The notes: generated from the sequence alone by a model not told the origin. Shown: positions 9,115-19,598, numbered from the stretch's first letter. The stretch: 64,000 nucleotides of DNA from Hydrogenophaga flava NBRC 102514 (GCF_001571145.1 NZ_BCTF01000004.1:1-64000), one strand, 5' to 3'. Numbers and translations: made by a program.

Positions 9115-9950
9115 TGGCCGGCGCGCCCTCTGCGGCCGACCCGGCCTTCGTCGACTTCGACGGGGTCTGGCTGGCCTACAACGACGACCTGCTGGCGAAG
9201 AACGTCTTCGCCGTCGAGGACATCAACCTGAAGGTGCGGCAGGGCGAGTTCATCGCCATCGTCGGGCCTTCGGGCTGCGGCAAGTCCACCTTCATGAAGC
9301 TCACCACCGGGCTGAAGATGCCCAGCATGGGCAAGATCACCATCGACGGCCAGCCGGTGACCGGGCCGCTGAAGATCTCGGGAATGGCCTTCCAGGCGCC
9401 CAGCCTGCTGCCGTGGCGCACCACGCTGGACAACGTGCTGCTGCCGCTGGAGATCGTCGAGCCGTACCGCAGCCAGTTCAAGGACCGGCGCAAGGAGTTC
9501 GAGGAACGCGCCAAGAAGCTGCTGGCCAGCGTGGGCCTGGGCGGCATGGAGAAGAAGTTTCCCTGGGAACTCTCGGGCGGCATGCAGCAGCGCGCCAGCA
9601 TCTGCCGCGCGCTGATCCACGAACCCAAGATGCTGCTGCTGGACGAGCCCTTCGGCGCGCTCGACGCCTTCACCCGCGAAGAGCTCTGGTGCACGCTGCG
9701 CGACCTGTGGGAAGCGCAGAAATTCAACGTCATCCTGGTAACGCACGACCTGCGCGAGAGCGTCTTCCTGGCCGACACGGTGTACTGCATGAGCAAGAGC
9801 CCGGGCCGCTTCGTGGTGCAGCGCGAGATCCCGATCCCGCGCACGCGCGACCTTGAAGTGACCTACACGCCCGAGTTCACCGACATCGTGCACGAGCTGC
9901 GCGGCCACATTGGAGCCATGCGAAAAGCAGGCGCCACGATCAACCAGTGA
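9114..9950 (+). CDS. ABC transporter ATP-binding protein (SsuB/TauB type)
   Basis: 278 residues. Walker A is GPSGCGKST, the signature loop is LSGGMQQRASICRAL, Walker B is LLLDEPFGALDAF and the H-loop is VTHDLRES. It energises the importer formed with the permease downstream and the binding protein upstream. The ATG at 9114 overlaps the TGA of the preceding gene (TGATG), so translation is probably coupled. Confidence 0.93.
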   Translation: MAGAPSAADPAFVDFDGVWLAYNDDLLAKNVFAVEDINLKVRQGEFIAIVGPSGCGKSTFMKLTTGLKMPSMGKITIDGQPVTGPLKISGMAFQAPSLLPWRTTLDNVLLPLEIVEPYRSQFKDRRKEFEERAKKLLASVGLGGMEKKFPWELSGGMQQRASICRALIHEPKMLLLDEPFGALDAFTREELWCTLRDLWEAQKFNVILVTHDLRESVFLADTVYCMSKSPGRFVVQREIPIPRTRDLEVTYTPEFTDIVHELRGHIGAMRKAGATINQ

Positions 9951-9960
9951 AAGCCATCGC

Positions 9961-10725
9961 ATGAACAAGAAACAGATGGAGCGCTGGTCCCCGCTGCTGC
10001 TGCTGATCGCGATCATCGTGATCTGGGAAGTGATCTGCAGCGGCTTCCAGGTCTCGGAATTCATCTTCCCCAGCCCCTCGCGCATCTGGGAACAGACGCT
10101 GGAGCACAAGACCACCATCCTCGGCCACGCCTGGCGCACCTTCTGGGTCACGATGGCGGGCTTCGGCATTGCCATCGTGGTGGGCGTTCTGCTGGGCTTT
10201 CTGATCGGCAGCTCGCGCCTGGCCTACGCCGCGGTCTACCCGCTCATGACGGCCTTCAACGCCCTGCCCAAGGCGGCCTTCGTGCCCATCTTGGTGGTGT
10301 GGTTCGGCATCGGGGCCGGCCCGGCCATCCTCACCGCCTTCCTCATCAGCTTCTTTCCCATCATGGTCAACATCGCCACCGGCCTGGCCACACTGGAGCC
10401 CGAGCTGGAGGACGTGCTGCGCGTGCTGGGTGCCCGCCGCTGGGACGTGCTGATGAAGGTGGGCCTGCCGCGTTCCATGCCCTACTTCTACGGCTCGCTC
10501 AAGGTGGCTATCACGCTGGCCTTCGTGGGCACCACGGTGTCGGAGATGACCGCCGCCAACGAAGGCATCGGCTACCTGCTGATCTCGGCCGGCAGCTCGA
10601 TGCAGATGGGTCTGGCGTTCTCCGGCCTGCTGGTGGTCGGCATCATGGCCATGGTGATGTACGAGCTGTTCAGCTTCGTCGAGAAGCACACCACCGGCTG
10701 GGCCCACCGCGGATCGCAAGGCTGA
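9961..10725 (+). CDS. ABC transporter permease (SsuC/TauC type)
   Basis: 254 residues with about six membrane segments. The EAA loop, which contacts the ATPase, is visible as EDVLRVLGARRWDVLMKVGLP. The ATG at 9961 comes 10 bases after the ATPase stop, and its own TGA overlaps the ATG of the deaminase gene. Confidence 0.93.
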   Translation: MNKKQMERWSPLLLLIAIIVIWEVICSGFQVSEFIFPSPSRIWEQTLEHKTTILGHAWRTFWVTMAGFGIAIVVGVLLGFLIGSSRLAYAAVYPLMTAFNALPKAAFVPILVVWFGIGAGPAILTAFLISFFPIMVNIATGLATLEPELEDVLRVLGARRWDVLMKVGLPRSMPYFYGSLKVAITLAFVGTTVSEMTAANEGIGYLLISAGSSMQMGLAFSGLLVVGIMAMVMYELFSFVEKHTTGWAHRGSQG

Positions 10726-11201
10726 TGACCGACGACCAGATCGAGCGGCACCTGCGCCGCGCCAACGACGTGGCCCTGCGCGCGATGCAGATGGGCCGTC
10801 ACCCCTTCGGTGCGCTGCTGGTGGCGCCCGACGGCGAGACGGTGCTGGCCGAGCAGGGCAACATCGACACCGTGCACCATGCCGAGGCCACGCTGGCGCG
10901 CACGGCCTCGCTCAACTACCCGGCGGGCTTTCTCTGGAACTGCTCCCTGGTCACCACCTTCGAGCCCTGCGCCATGTGCGCCGGCACCGTCTACTGGGCG
11001 AACATCGGCCGCATCGTCTACGGCGCCAGCGAAGAGGCCCTGCTGGCGCTCACCGGCAACCACGCCGAGAACCCCACGCTCGCCCTGCCCTGTCGGGAGC
11101 TGATCGCACGCGGGCAGAAAGCCATCGAGGTCGTCGGCCCCGTCCCGGCGCTGGAAGCCGAGATGGTGGCGCCGCACCGCGACTTCTGGTCGCGGCGCTG
11201 A
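10725..11201 (+). CDS. Cytidine-deaminase-fold nucleobase deaminase (guanine deaminase-like)
   Basis: 158 residues of the zinc-dependent CDA/TadA superfamily. The catalytic motif HAE (TVHHAEATLAR) supplies a zinc His and the proton-shuttle Glu; TTFEPCAMCAGTVYW supplies the two zinc cysteines (PCxxC). The length and the WANIGRIVYGAS segment resemble bacterial GuaD-type guanine deaminases more than tRNA adenosine deaminase. If it is a guanine deaminase it would feed xanthine into the purine pathway; cytosine deamination is the alternative. It is translationally coupled to the permease gene, and ureD follows 24 bases later. Confidence 0.8.
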   Translation: MTDDQIERHLRRANDVALRAMQMGRHPFGALLVAPDGETVLAEQGNIDTVHHAEATLARTASLNYPAGFLWNCSLVTTFEPCAMCAGTVYWANIGRIVYGASEEALLALTGNHAENPTLALPCRELIARGQKAIEVVGPVPALEAEMVAPHRDFWSRR

Positions 11202-11225
11202 AGCGCTGCCACCTACACTCGCCCG

Positions 11226-12056
11226 ATGCCCTGGCACGCCCGTCTTTCCCTCGACTACCAGCGACACGGTGAACGCACCGTCCTGCAGCATTCGCACGAC
11301 GGCCCGCTGCGCATATTCAAGAGCCTCTACCCCGAGGGCGACGCGGTCTGCCACAACGTCATCGTGCACCCGCCAGGCGGCCTGGTCGGCGGTGATGTCC
11401 TGGACATCGACGTGCAGGTGGGCGCTGGCGCCCACGCCCTGGTCAGCACCCCCGGCGCCACCCGCTTCTACGCCAGCGACGAGGCCTTCGCCACGCAGCA
11501 GGTGCGGCTGCAGCTGGACGCGGGCGCGCGGCTGGAGTGGCTGCCGCTGGAAACCATCGCCTACCCCGGCTGCCGCGCCGACAACCGCTGGAGCGCGAGC
11601 CTGGCCGAGGGCGCCGAGCTGATGGCCTGGGACGTCACCGCACTGGGCCTGCCCGGTGCAGCCCAGCCCTATGAGCAGGGCGAGTTCCGCCAGCGGCTGG
11701 AGATTCCGGGCTGCTGGCTGGAGCAGGCGCGCATCGCTGCGCACGACCGGCGCCTGCTGGATTCGCCCCTCGGTCTGGGTGGCCGCCGCTGCCTGGGCAC
11801 GCTGGTGTTCGCCACCGGCAGCCCGCTGGCGCGCGAACGGCGCGAGCGCTTGCTGGAGGTGGTGCGCGAAGCCCTGCAGCCAGCCCCCGCCGAGGTGGTG
11901 GCCGGCGCCACCTGCCCCAACGACCGGGTGCTCGCGGTGCGCGCCGTGGCGCCGCTGGTCGAACCTCTGATGGCCTGCCTGCAGGGCGTCTGGGCGGCGC
12001 TGCGCCCGGCGGCCTGGGGATTGAGCGGCGTGGCACCCCGAATCTGGCGGGTCTGA
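11226..12056 (+). CDS. ureD: Urease accessory protein UreD
   Basis: 276 residues, normal for UreD (UreH). Visible family segments are LYPEGDAVCHNVIVHPPGG, the LVGGDVLDIDV segment, STPGATRFY and LPLETIAYPG. UreD binds apo-urease and, with UreF and UreG, passes nickel to the active site. It has no partner in the distant ureABCEFG block (50.1-57.1 kb), so this is presumably the only copy serving that enzyme. It lies 24 bases after the deaminase gene on the same strand and may be transcribed with the ABC transporter operon. Confidence 0.93.
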   Translation: MPWHARLSLDYQRHGERTVLQHSHDGPLRIFKSLYPEGDAVCHNVIVHPPGGLVGGDVLDIDVQVGAGAHALVSTPGATRFYASDEAFATQQVRLQLDAGARLEWLPLETIAYPGCRADNRWSASLAEGAELMAWDVTALGLPGAAQPYEQGEFRQRLEIPGCWLEQARIAAHDRRLLDSPLGLGGRRCLGTLVFATGSPLARERRERLLEVVREALQPAPAEVVAGATCPNDRVLAVRAVAPLVEPLMACLQGVWAALRPAAWGLSGVAPRIWRV

Positions 12057-12169
12057 AGGGAACTGCCGGGCTTTCCCTGATTTGTTTTTCGCTTTGCGGC
12101 GTCCGGGCAGGTCCACAATGGCTTGACATCAAGGAACCACCTCGTGGTTGACCGTCTCTGCCCGCTCTC

Positions 12170-13861
12170 ATGGCCTTCGCACCCAACGCACTGCATGAAT
12201 CACATGCCCTGGTCATCGAGGGCAACCCGCAGTCGCGCTCGATCCTGGTGTCACAGCTTCGGGAACTCGGTCTGGGCAAGGTGTCCCAATGCTCTCGCCT
12301 GTCCGACGCGCGCCGCAAGCTGGAAGCCACGCAGTACGACGTCATCATCTGCGAGCAGAATTTCGACAAGGAACCCGGATCGGGTCAGGATCTGCTGGAC
12401 GACCTGCGCCGCAACCAGCTGCTGCCGTTCCACACCGTGTTCGTCATGGTCACGGCCGAGGCGTCCTACGCTAAGGTGGCCGAGGCCGCCGAGTCGGCCC
12501 TGGATGCGTACCTGCTGAAACCCCACACCGGGGCCAGGCTGGCGGAACGCATCCTGCAGGCCCGCCAGAGAAAGCGGGAGCTGCAGGCCATCTTCTTGGC
12601 CATCGATGAACAGGACTTCAACCGGGCGGCCTCGTTGTGTCTGGAGCGCTTCGAGTCCCGTGCCTCCTATTGGCTGTATGCGGCCCGGATCGGTGCGGAG
12701 CTGCTCCTGCGCACCGGGCGCATCGCCGAAGCGCAACAGCTGTACGAGGCCGTGATCCAGGCCAAGGCCCTGCCCTGGGCCAAGCTCGGCGTGGCAAGGA
12801 CCCAGCTGAGCAGCGGACACGCGTCCAAGGCGGCCACCACGCTGGAGAGCCTGCTGCAGGAAGACCCGGGCTATGCCGACGCGTACGACGTGATGGGCCG
12901 CACCCAGTTCGAGCTGGGTAATTTTGAGAACGCCCAGGCAACCTTCCGCATGGCCACGCAGCTCACCCCCGGCTCCATCAGCCGGCTGCTCAAGCACGGG
13001 ATGCTGGCCTACTACGCCGGCGACCGCGAGGAAGGCATCGCGCTGCTCGACCGAGCGACGCGGCTGGGCATCGACTCCAAGATGTACGACCCGCAGGCTC
13101 TGGTCCTGCTGGCCTTTGCCCGCCTGGATGCGGGCGACCGCAAGGGCATGGCCCAGGTCGTCGACCAGCTGCAGCGCCTGCGGGAACGGTCCTTCGAGCC
13201 CGAGCGGCCCTACCGTCTGCTGGAGTTCGTCAAGACCATCGAGGCGCTGCTGCACCAGCAGAACAACCGTGTCATCGATGACATCCGGCACCTGGTGAAG
13301 CAGGGTGCCACGCCCGAGTTCGACTTCGAGATGGCCACCAACCTGCTGGGCCTGATGGGTCGGGCGTCGACCCGGGGGTTGCCGCTGTCCGTGGCAGAGG
13401 CCAGGACCGCGGTCGAGCAACTGGACATGCGTTTCTGCACCAGCCGCGCCATGTCGGAGTTGCTGGCCGCCGCGGCAACCGGGCAGGAAGACTACGCCCG
13501 TATCGCACACGAGTGCCACACCCGGGTGCTGAAAATCACCGAACAGGCCATGACGCTCAGCATCAAGGGCGATCCGCGCGGCACCGTGATGCGGCTGCTG
13601 CAGGAAGGTGAGTCGACCCTCAACGCCAAGCTGATCGAATCCGCCCACCAGGTGCTGCTGCGCCACTCGGCCCGCATCCCGGACTTTGAGGAACTCAATC
13701 AGCGGGTGGATGCCATGCGCACCCTCTACCGGACCAGCACCAGCATCACACGCATGGGTGACAACACGGCAGCGGGCACCGCCCCCGGGGCCATGGCACT
13801 GCCCACGGGCTACAAGCCCCCCAAGCGGGAAGGCCTGCTCGACCACATGCGCAACGACTGA
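12170..13861 (+). CDS. Degenerate receiver domain fused to tetratricopeptide repeats
   Basis: 563 residues. Residues about 10-130 fold like a CheY receiver, but the acidic pair is replaced (VIEGN, Glu17 only) and the phosphoacceptor Asp is Glu62 (DVIICEQN). The conserved Thr95 and Lys117 (LLKPH) remain. From about residue 140 to 300 there are TPR-like repeats (AQQLYEAVIQAKALPWAKLGVARTQL, YADAYDVMGRTQFELGNFENA), followed by a helical C-terminal region. Glu at the phosphorylation site may mimic a permanently phosphorylated state. It lies alone between ureD and the urt operon, convergent with urtE. A role in protein-protein signalling is likely; targets are unknown. Confidence 0.85.
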   Translation: MAFAPNALHESHALVIEGNPQSRSILVSQLRELGLGKVSQCSRLSDARRKLEATQYDVIICEQNFDKEPGSGQDLLDDLRRNQLLPFHTVFVMVTAEASYAKVAEAAESALDAYLLKPHTGARLAERILQARQRKRELQAIFLAIDEQDFNRAASLCLERFESRASYWLYAARIGAELLLRTGRIAEAQQLYEAVIQAKALPWAKLGVARTQLSSGHASKAATTLESLLQEDPGYADAYDVMGRTQFELGNFENAQATFRMATQLTPGSISRLLKHGMLAYYAGDREEGIALLDRATRLGIDSKMYDPQALVLLAFARLDAGDRKGMAQVVDQLQRLRERSFEPERPYRLLEFVKTIEALLHQQNNRVIDDIRHLVKQGATPEFDFEMATNLLGLMGRASTRGLPLSVAEARTAVEQLDMRFCTSRAMSELLAAAATGQEDYARIAHECHTRVLKITEQAMTLSIKGDPRGTVMRLLQEGESTLNAKLIESAHQVLLRHSARIPDFEELNQRVDAMRTLYRTSTSITRMGDNTAAGTAPGAMALPTGYKPPKREGLLDHMRND

Positions 13862-13885
13862 CGGCCCAAGCCGTCGTCGCACCCG

Positions 13886-14584
13886 TCAGATCGCCACCAG
13901 CTGGCGGATGTTCTTCGCCTGCATCTCAGACCCCGGCCCGCTGGCGATCACCTCGCCACGCTCCATCACCACGTACTGGTCGGCCAGCTCTTCGGCGAAG
14001 TCGTAGTACTGCTCCACCAGCACGATGGCCATGTTGCCGCGGTCGGCCAGCATGCGGATGACCTTGCCGATGTCCTTGATGATGTTGGGCTGGATGCCCT
14101 CGGTGGGCTCGTCCAGGATCAGCAGCTTGGGCCCCGCGGCCAGCGCCCGGGCAATCGCGAGCTGCTGTTGCTGACCACCCGAGAGGTCGCCGCCGCGCCG
14201 CCCCAGCATCTGCTTGAGCACCGGGAACAGCTCGAACAACTCGGCCGGAATGGGTGTGCCACCGGGCTTGTAGGCCAGGCCCATCTGCAGGTTCTCCTGC
14301 ACCGTCAGGCGGGCGAAGATCTCGCGCCCCTGCGGCACGAAGCCGATGCCGGCACGCGCCCGCTCGTAGGGCGTGGCCTTGTCGATGGCCTTGCCGTCGA
14401 AGCCGATGCTGCCGCTCTTGATGGGCACCAGGCCCATGAGGGACTTGAGCAGCGTGGTCTTGCCCACGCCGTTGCGGCCCAGCACCACCGTCACCTGGCC
14501 AAGTTCGGCCGTGAGGCTGACGTTGCGCAGGATGTGGCTGCCGCCGTAGAACTGGTTGACGTCCTTGACTTCCAGGAGGCTCAT
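13886..14584 (-). CDS. urtE: Urea ABC transporter ATP-binding subunit UrtE
   Basis: 232 residues of the LivF-like branch. Walker A GRNGVGKTT, signature DLSGGQQQQLAIARAL, Walker B LLILDEPTEGIQPNI. The GGSHILRNVSL and EGIQPNIIKDIG segments are characteristic of UrtE. Last gene of the minus-strand urtABCDE operon. A GACGGC-CCAA-GCCGTC hairpin without a T run (13860-13875) lies between it and the convergent receiver/TPR gene. Confidence 0.95.
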   Translation of the reverse strand: MSLLEVKDVNQFYGGSHILRNVSLTAELGQVTVVLGRNGVGKTTLLKSLMGLVPIKSGSIGFDGKAIDKATPYERARAGIGFVPQGREIFARLTVQENLQMGLAYKPGGTPIPAELFELFPVLKQMLGRRGGDLSGGQQQQLAIARALAAGPKLLILDEPTEGIQPNIIKDIGKVIRMLADRGNMAIVLVEQYYDFAEELADQYVVMERGEVIASGPGSEMQAKNIRQLVAI

Positions 14585-14594
14585 CGTGTTTCCT

Positions 14595-15466
<872 letters not shown>

Positions 15467-15470
<4 letters not shown>

Positions 15471-16579
15471 GCCCGGCCTCCCTTCTTGAGCTTCTTCACC
15501 AGCCCCACCACGCCCTGCGGCATCCACAGCGTCACCGCGATGAACAGCACGCCCAGGAAGTAGAGCCAGAACTCGGGGAAGGCCACGGTCAGCCAGCTCT
15601 TGGCGCCGTTGACCAGGAAAGCGCCGACGATGGGGCCGACCAGGGTGGCGCGGCCACCGACCGCCGTCCACACCGCAATCTCGATGCTGGCCGCGGTGCT
15701 CATCTCGCCCGGGTTGATGATGCCCACCTGCGGCACGTACAGCGCGCCGGCGATGCCGCACATCACGGCCGAAATCGTCCAGATGGTGAGCTTGTAGGGC
15801 AGCGGGTTGTAGCCGCAGAACATGACGCGGCTCTCCGCGTCGCGGATGGCCTGCAGCACGCGGCCGAACTTGCTGGCGACCAGCCAGCGCGCGAACACGT
15901 AGAAGCCCAGCAGCGTCAGGCCGGTGATGACGAACAGCGTCATGCGCATCTCCTGCGTCGCCAGTGGCATGCCGAGGATGCGCTTGAAGTCGGTGAAGCC
16001 GTTGTTGCCGCCCATGCCGGTCTCGTTGCGGAAGAACAGCAGCAGCGCGGCGAAGGTCAGTGCCTGCGTGATGATGGAGAAGTACACGCCCTTGATGCGC
16101 GAGCGGAAGGCGAAGTAGCCGAACACGAAGGCCACCAGGCCCGGCACCAGCACGATCAGCAGCAGCGTGGCGATGAAGCTGTCGCTCAGTGCCCAGTGCC
16201 AGGGCAGTTCCTTCCAGTCCAGGAAGACCATGAAGTCGGGCAGGTCGCTGCCGTAGTTGCCGTCGCGACCGATCTGGCGCATCAGGTACATGCCCATCAC
16301 GTAGCCGCCGAGCGCGAAGAACAGGCCGTGGCCCAGCGACAGGATGCCGGTGTAGCCCCAGATCAGGTCCATGGCCAGCGCGCAGATGGCGTAGCACATG
16401 ATCTTGCCCAGCAGGCCGACCATGTAGTCCGACAGGTGGAACACGCTGTCCGCCGGCACCAGCAGGTTGAGCGCGGGCGCCAGGGCGCAGACCACCAGCA
16501 GCGCGACCATCACGCCGCTGAAGGCCCCGCGCGTGAGCAGCGGACCGGGCGAGGGAAGAGAAATGGCGGCGGTGTTCAT
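15467..16579 (-). CDS. urtC: Urea ABC transporter permease UrtC
   Basis: 370 residues, LivM-like, about nine to ten hydrophobic segments. Characteristic pieces are CYAICALAMDLIWGYTGILSLGHG and NPGEMSTAASIEIAVWTAVGGR. The start MNTAAISLPSPG at 16579 overlaps the urtB stop by four bases (ATGA), which supports it over longer alternatives. Forms the channel with UrtB. Confidence 0.95.
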
Positions 16580-18165
16580 GCCTCGCGACCCTTGAATGCA
16601 AAGATGCCCTGCGGACGTTTCTGAATGAAGACGATGATGAAGACCAGCACCGCGATCTTGGCCAGCACGGCGCCGGCCCAGCCTTCGAGGAACTTGTTCA
16701 GCAGGCCCAGGCCCAGCGCGGCGTAGACCGTGCCGGCCAACTGCCCCACGCCGCCCAGCACCACCACCATGAAGCTGTCGACGATGTAGCTCTGGCCGAG
16801 GTCGGGGCCGACGTTGCCGATCTGGCTCAGCGCGCAACCGGCGAGACCGGCGATGCCCGAACCCAGCGCGAAGGCGTAGGTGTCGATGCGCGCGGTGTTC
16901 ACGCCCATGCAGCTGGCGATCGGCCGGTTCTGCGTCACGCCGCGCACGAACAGGCCCAGGCGCGTCTTCGAGATCAGCAGGGTCACGCCGATCAGCACCG
17001 CGGCCGCGAAGGCGATGATGAGGATGCGGTTCCAGGGCAGCGTGAGGTTGCCCAGCAGCGTGACGCTGCCGCTCATCCAGCTGGGGTTCTCCACGCCCAC
17101 GTTCTGCGCGCCGAACAGGCTGCGAACACCCTGCATCAGCACCAGAGAAATGCCCCAGGTGGCCAGCAGCGTTTCCAGCGGCCGGCCGTAGAGCCAGCGG
17201 ATCACGCTGCGCTCCATCGCAGCGCCAACCAGGGCCGAAGCGATGAAGGCCACCGGCATGGCGGCCAGCAGGTACCAGTCAAAGAAGTCGGGCAGCGTGC
17301 TCTTGAAGAAAGCCTGCACCAGCCAGGTGGCGTAGGCGCCGATCATGATCAGCTCGCCGTGCGCCATGTTGATCACGCCCATCAGCCCGTAGGTGATGGC
17401 CAGGCCCAGCGCGGCCAGCAGCAGGATGCTGCCCAGGCTGATGCCGGTGAAGGCCTGCGAGAGGCCGCTGCTGATCGCCAGCGAGCGGTCCAGTGCCGAC
17501 ATTGCGGTGCCCAGCGCGGTCTTGACCGTGGCGCTCTCTTCGGCCTCCAGCCGGGCGGCCAGCAGGGGCTTGAGCGCCGGGTCGCCCATACCACCCAGTG
17601 CCTGCGCGGCGGCCAGGCGCTGCGCCTCGTCGTCGCTGGCCAGCTGCATGGCGGCGCGCGCCAGCTCCAGGCTGGTGCGCGCCTTCGCATCGAGCGCGGT
17701 GTTGGCCAGCGCCTTGTCCACCAGGGGCAGTTGCGCGGCATCGGGCTCGTCGAACGCGGCTTTCTGCAGCATGGCGGCAGCGGCCTGCTGGGCCTGCACG
17801 TCGCTGCCGAACAGGTCGCGCACCGACAGCGCGGCTTCGAGTGCGCCGCGCAGCCGGTTGTTGACCATGGAATCTTCGGCCTCGTCGGCCAAGGTGACCG
17901 CGGCGCCGGTCACGGCGTCGGTCGCACTGCCGTCGTCGGCAATCAGCAGCACCTGCTCACCCTGCACCTTGACCGCGCCGTTGCCCAGCGCCTGCAGCAG
18001 CGCGAGCGTGCGCTCGTCGGGTTCGGCCGCCAGCCGGTTGATGGCGGCGATGCGGTCGTCGCTGTCACCCACGGCCAGCGCCAGGGCGTCGGCCGGGGTG
18101 AGGGCATGGGCACTGGCTGCGCCGATCAGGCACAACAACGCAAGAAAGGAACGCAGCCAGCGCAT
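16576..18165 (-). CDS. urtB: Urea ABC transporter permease UrtB
   Basis: 529 residues. A cleavable signal-like segment (MRWLRSFLALLCLIGAASAHA) precedes a periplasmic helical domain of about 210 residues, as is usual for UrtB; the LivH-like membrane domain starts near GISLGSILLLAALGLAITYGLMGVINMAHGE. The soluble domain makes it longer than other LivH proteins. Located between urtA (12-base gap) and urtC (overlap). Confidence 0.95.
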   Translation of the reverse strand: MRWLRSFLALLCLIGAASAHALTPADALALAVGDSDDRIAAINRLAAEPDERTLALLQALGNGAVKVQGEQVLLIADDGSATDAVTGAAVTLADEAEDSMVNNRLRGALEAALSVRDLFGSDVQAQQAAAAMLQKAAFDEPDAAQLPLVDKALANTALDAKARTSLELARAAMQLASDDEAQRLAAAQALGGMGDPALKPLLAARLEAEESATVKTALGTAMSALDRSLAISSGLSQAFTGISLGSILLLAALGLAITYGLMGVINMAHGELIMIGAYATWLVQAFFKSTLPDFFDWYLLAAMPVAFIASALVGAAMERSVIRWLYGRPLETLLATWGISLVLMQGVRSLFGAQNVGVENPSWMSGSVTLLGNLTLPWNRILIIAFAAAVLIGVTLLISKTRLGLFVRGVTQNRPIASCMGVNTARIDTYAFALGSGIAGLAGCALSQIGNVGPDLGQSYIVDSFMVVVLGGVGQLAGTVYAALGLGLLNKFLEGWAGAVLAKIAVLVFIIVFIQKRPQGIFAFKGREA

Positions 18166-18177
18166 CAGGACCCCCGC

Positions 18178-19455
18178 TTACTTCTTCTCGGGAACGTTCT
18201 TCTTGCCCTTGTTCTCGGCGATGTAGTCGCTCCACGGATCGGCCACGACCGGACCCGGGGTCTTCCACACCACGTTGAACTGGCCGTCGGCCTTCACTTC
18301 GCCGATGAACACCGGCTTGTGCAGGTGGTGGTTTTCCTTGTCCATCGTGCTGGTGAAGCCACCCGGTGCCTTGAAGGTCTGGCCGGCCATGGCGGCGATC
18401 ACCTTGTCGGTGTCGGTGGACTTGGCCTTCTCGACGGCCTGCGCCCACATGTTGATGCCGATGTAGGTGGCTTCCATCGGGTCGTTGGTCAGCGGCTTGT
18501 CCTTGTGGCCGGCGATGTTCTTGGCCTTGGCGTACGCGCTCCACTTCTTGACGAACTCGGCGTTGGCCGGGTTCTTGATGCTCATGAAGTAGTTCCAGGC
18601 GGCGAGGTGGCCCACCAGCGGCTTGGTGTCGACACCACGCAGCTCTTCTTCACCCACCGAGAAGGCCACCACGGGCACGTCCTTGGCGGACAGGCCGGCG
18701 TTGCCCAGTTCCTTGTAGAACGGCACGTTGGAGTCGCCGTTGATGGTGGAGACCACGGCCGTCTTCTTGCCGGCGGAAGCGAACTTCTTGATGTTGGCAA
18801 TGATGGTCTGGTAGTCGGAGTGACCGAAGGGGGTGTACTCCTCCATGATGTCCTCGTCCTTCACGCCCTTGGACTTCAGGAAGGCGCGCAGGATCTTGTT
18901 GGTGGTGCGGGGGTACACGTAGTCGGTGCCCAGCAGCACCCAGCGCTTGGCGCTGCCGCCGTCCTTGCTCATCAGGTATTCGACGGCGGGGATGGCCTGC
19001 TGGTTGGGCGCAGCGCCGGTGTAGAACACGTTCTTGCTCAGCTCTTCGCCTTCGTACTGCACCGGGTAGAACAGCAGGCTGTTCTTTTCTTCAAACACCG
19101 GCAGCACCGACTTGCGGCTCACCGAGGTCCAGCAGCCGAACACGGCGGCCACCTTGTCCTGGTCGATCAGCTGCTTGGCCTTCTCGGCGAACAGCGGCCA
19201 GTTGGAGGCCGGGTCGACCACCACGGGTTCGAGCTTCTTGCCCAGCACACCGCCCTTGGCGTTGATCTCGTCGATGGCCATCAGGGCCACGTCCTTCAGC
19301 ACAGTCTCGGAAATCGCCATCGTGCCCGACAGGCTGTGCAGCACACCGACCTTGATGGTGTCGGCGGCGTGGGCGGTGAGGCCGAAGGCGCCCAGGGCGG
19401 TGGCGACCGTCAGGGCTTTGAGGGTGAATCGACGCGAGTTCTGACGTTGTTGCAT
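18178..19455 (-). CDS. urtA: Urea ABC transporter periplasmic binding protein UrtA
   Basis: 425 residues with a signal peptide (MQQRQNSRRFTLKALTVATA, ending near AHAAD). The mature part starts IKVGVLHSLSGTMAISE and contains PASNWPLFAEKAKQL and VFGCWTSVSRKSVLPVFE, classic UrtA. It binds urea or short amides in the periplasm. The ATG at 19455 has a GGAGAA site just upstream on the minus strand. First gene of urtABCDE; in many bacteria this operon is under nitrogen control, but I could not find a convincing sigma-54 promoter. Confidence 0.96.
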   Translation of the reverse strand: MQQRQNSRRFTLKALTVATALGAFGLTAHAADTIKVGVLHSLSGTMAISETVLKDVALMAIDEINAKGGVLGKKLEPVVVDPASNWPLFAEKAKQLIDQDKVAAVFGCWTSVSRKSVLPVFEEKNSLLFYPVQYEGEELSKNVFYTGAAPNQQAIPAVEYLMSKDGGSAKRWVLLGTDYVYPRTTNKILRAFLKSKGVKDEDIMEEYTPFGHSDYQTIIANIKKFASAGKKTAVVSTINGDSNVPFYKELGNAGLSAKDVPVVAFSVGEEELRGVDTKPLVGHLAAWNYFMSIKNPANAEFVKKWSAYAKAKNIAGHKDKPLTNDPMEATYIGINMWAQAVEKAKSTDTDKVIAAMAGQTFKAPGGFTSTMDKENHHLHKPVFIGEVKADGQFNVVWKTPGPVVADPWSDYIAENKGKKNVPEKK

Positions 19456-19598
19456 GGCGCTTCTCCAGGGTTCTAAAACATCCGTTGGTGGGTCTGACTT
19501 GCGCCACCTCCAAGACCTCGACGGGCTTTTCGGTGGTGTCGGACGGATGCTAGGGATACCCCTGGGAAGCGTCTGTACGCCGGGTGGCGTATGCGGGC
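19456..19598 (-). promoter_or_regulatory. urtA upstream region with candidate -10 element and hairpin
   Basis: Two things stand out. The 11-mer CGGATGCTAGG at 19544-19554 (minus strand CCTAGCATCCG, possible -10 TAGCAT) recurs exactly upstream of the Bug gene at 21954-21964. A perfect hairpin TACGCC-GGGT-GGCGTA at 19576-19591 lies eight bases past the DUF3237 stop and could separate the transcripts, though it lacks a T run. Both readings are tentative. Confidence 0.35.

Noticed and set aside
13860-13875. GACGGC-CCAA-GCCGTC hairpin as a terminator
   Set aside because: No T run on either strand; kept only as a possible hairpin between convergent genes.
17359-19476. 705-codon plus-strand frame opposite urtB and urtA
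   Set aside because: Composition is antisense-like (Gly, Val, His and Arg repeats) and it has no recognisable domain.
19456-19598. Sigma-54 promoter (GG-N10-GC) before urtA, expected for nitrogen control
   Set aside because: No convincing TGGCAC-N5-TTGCA match on the minus strand.
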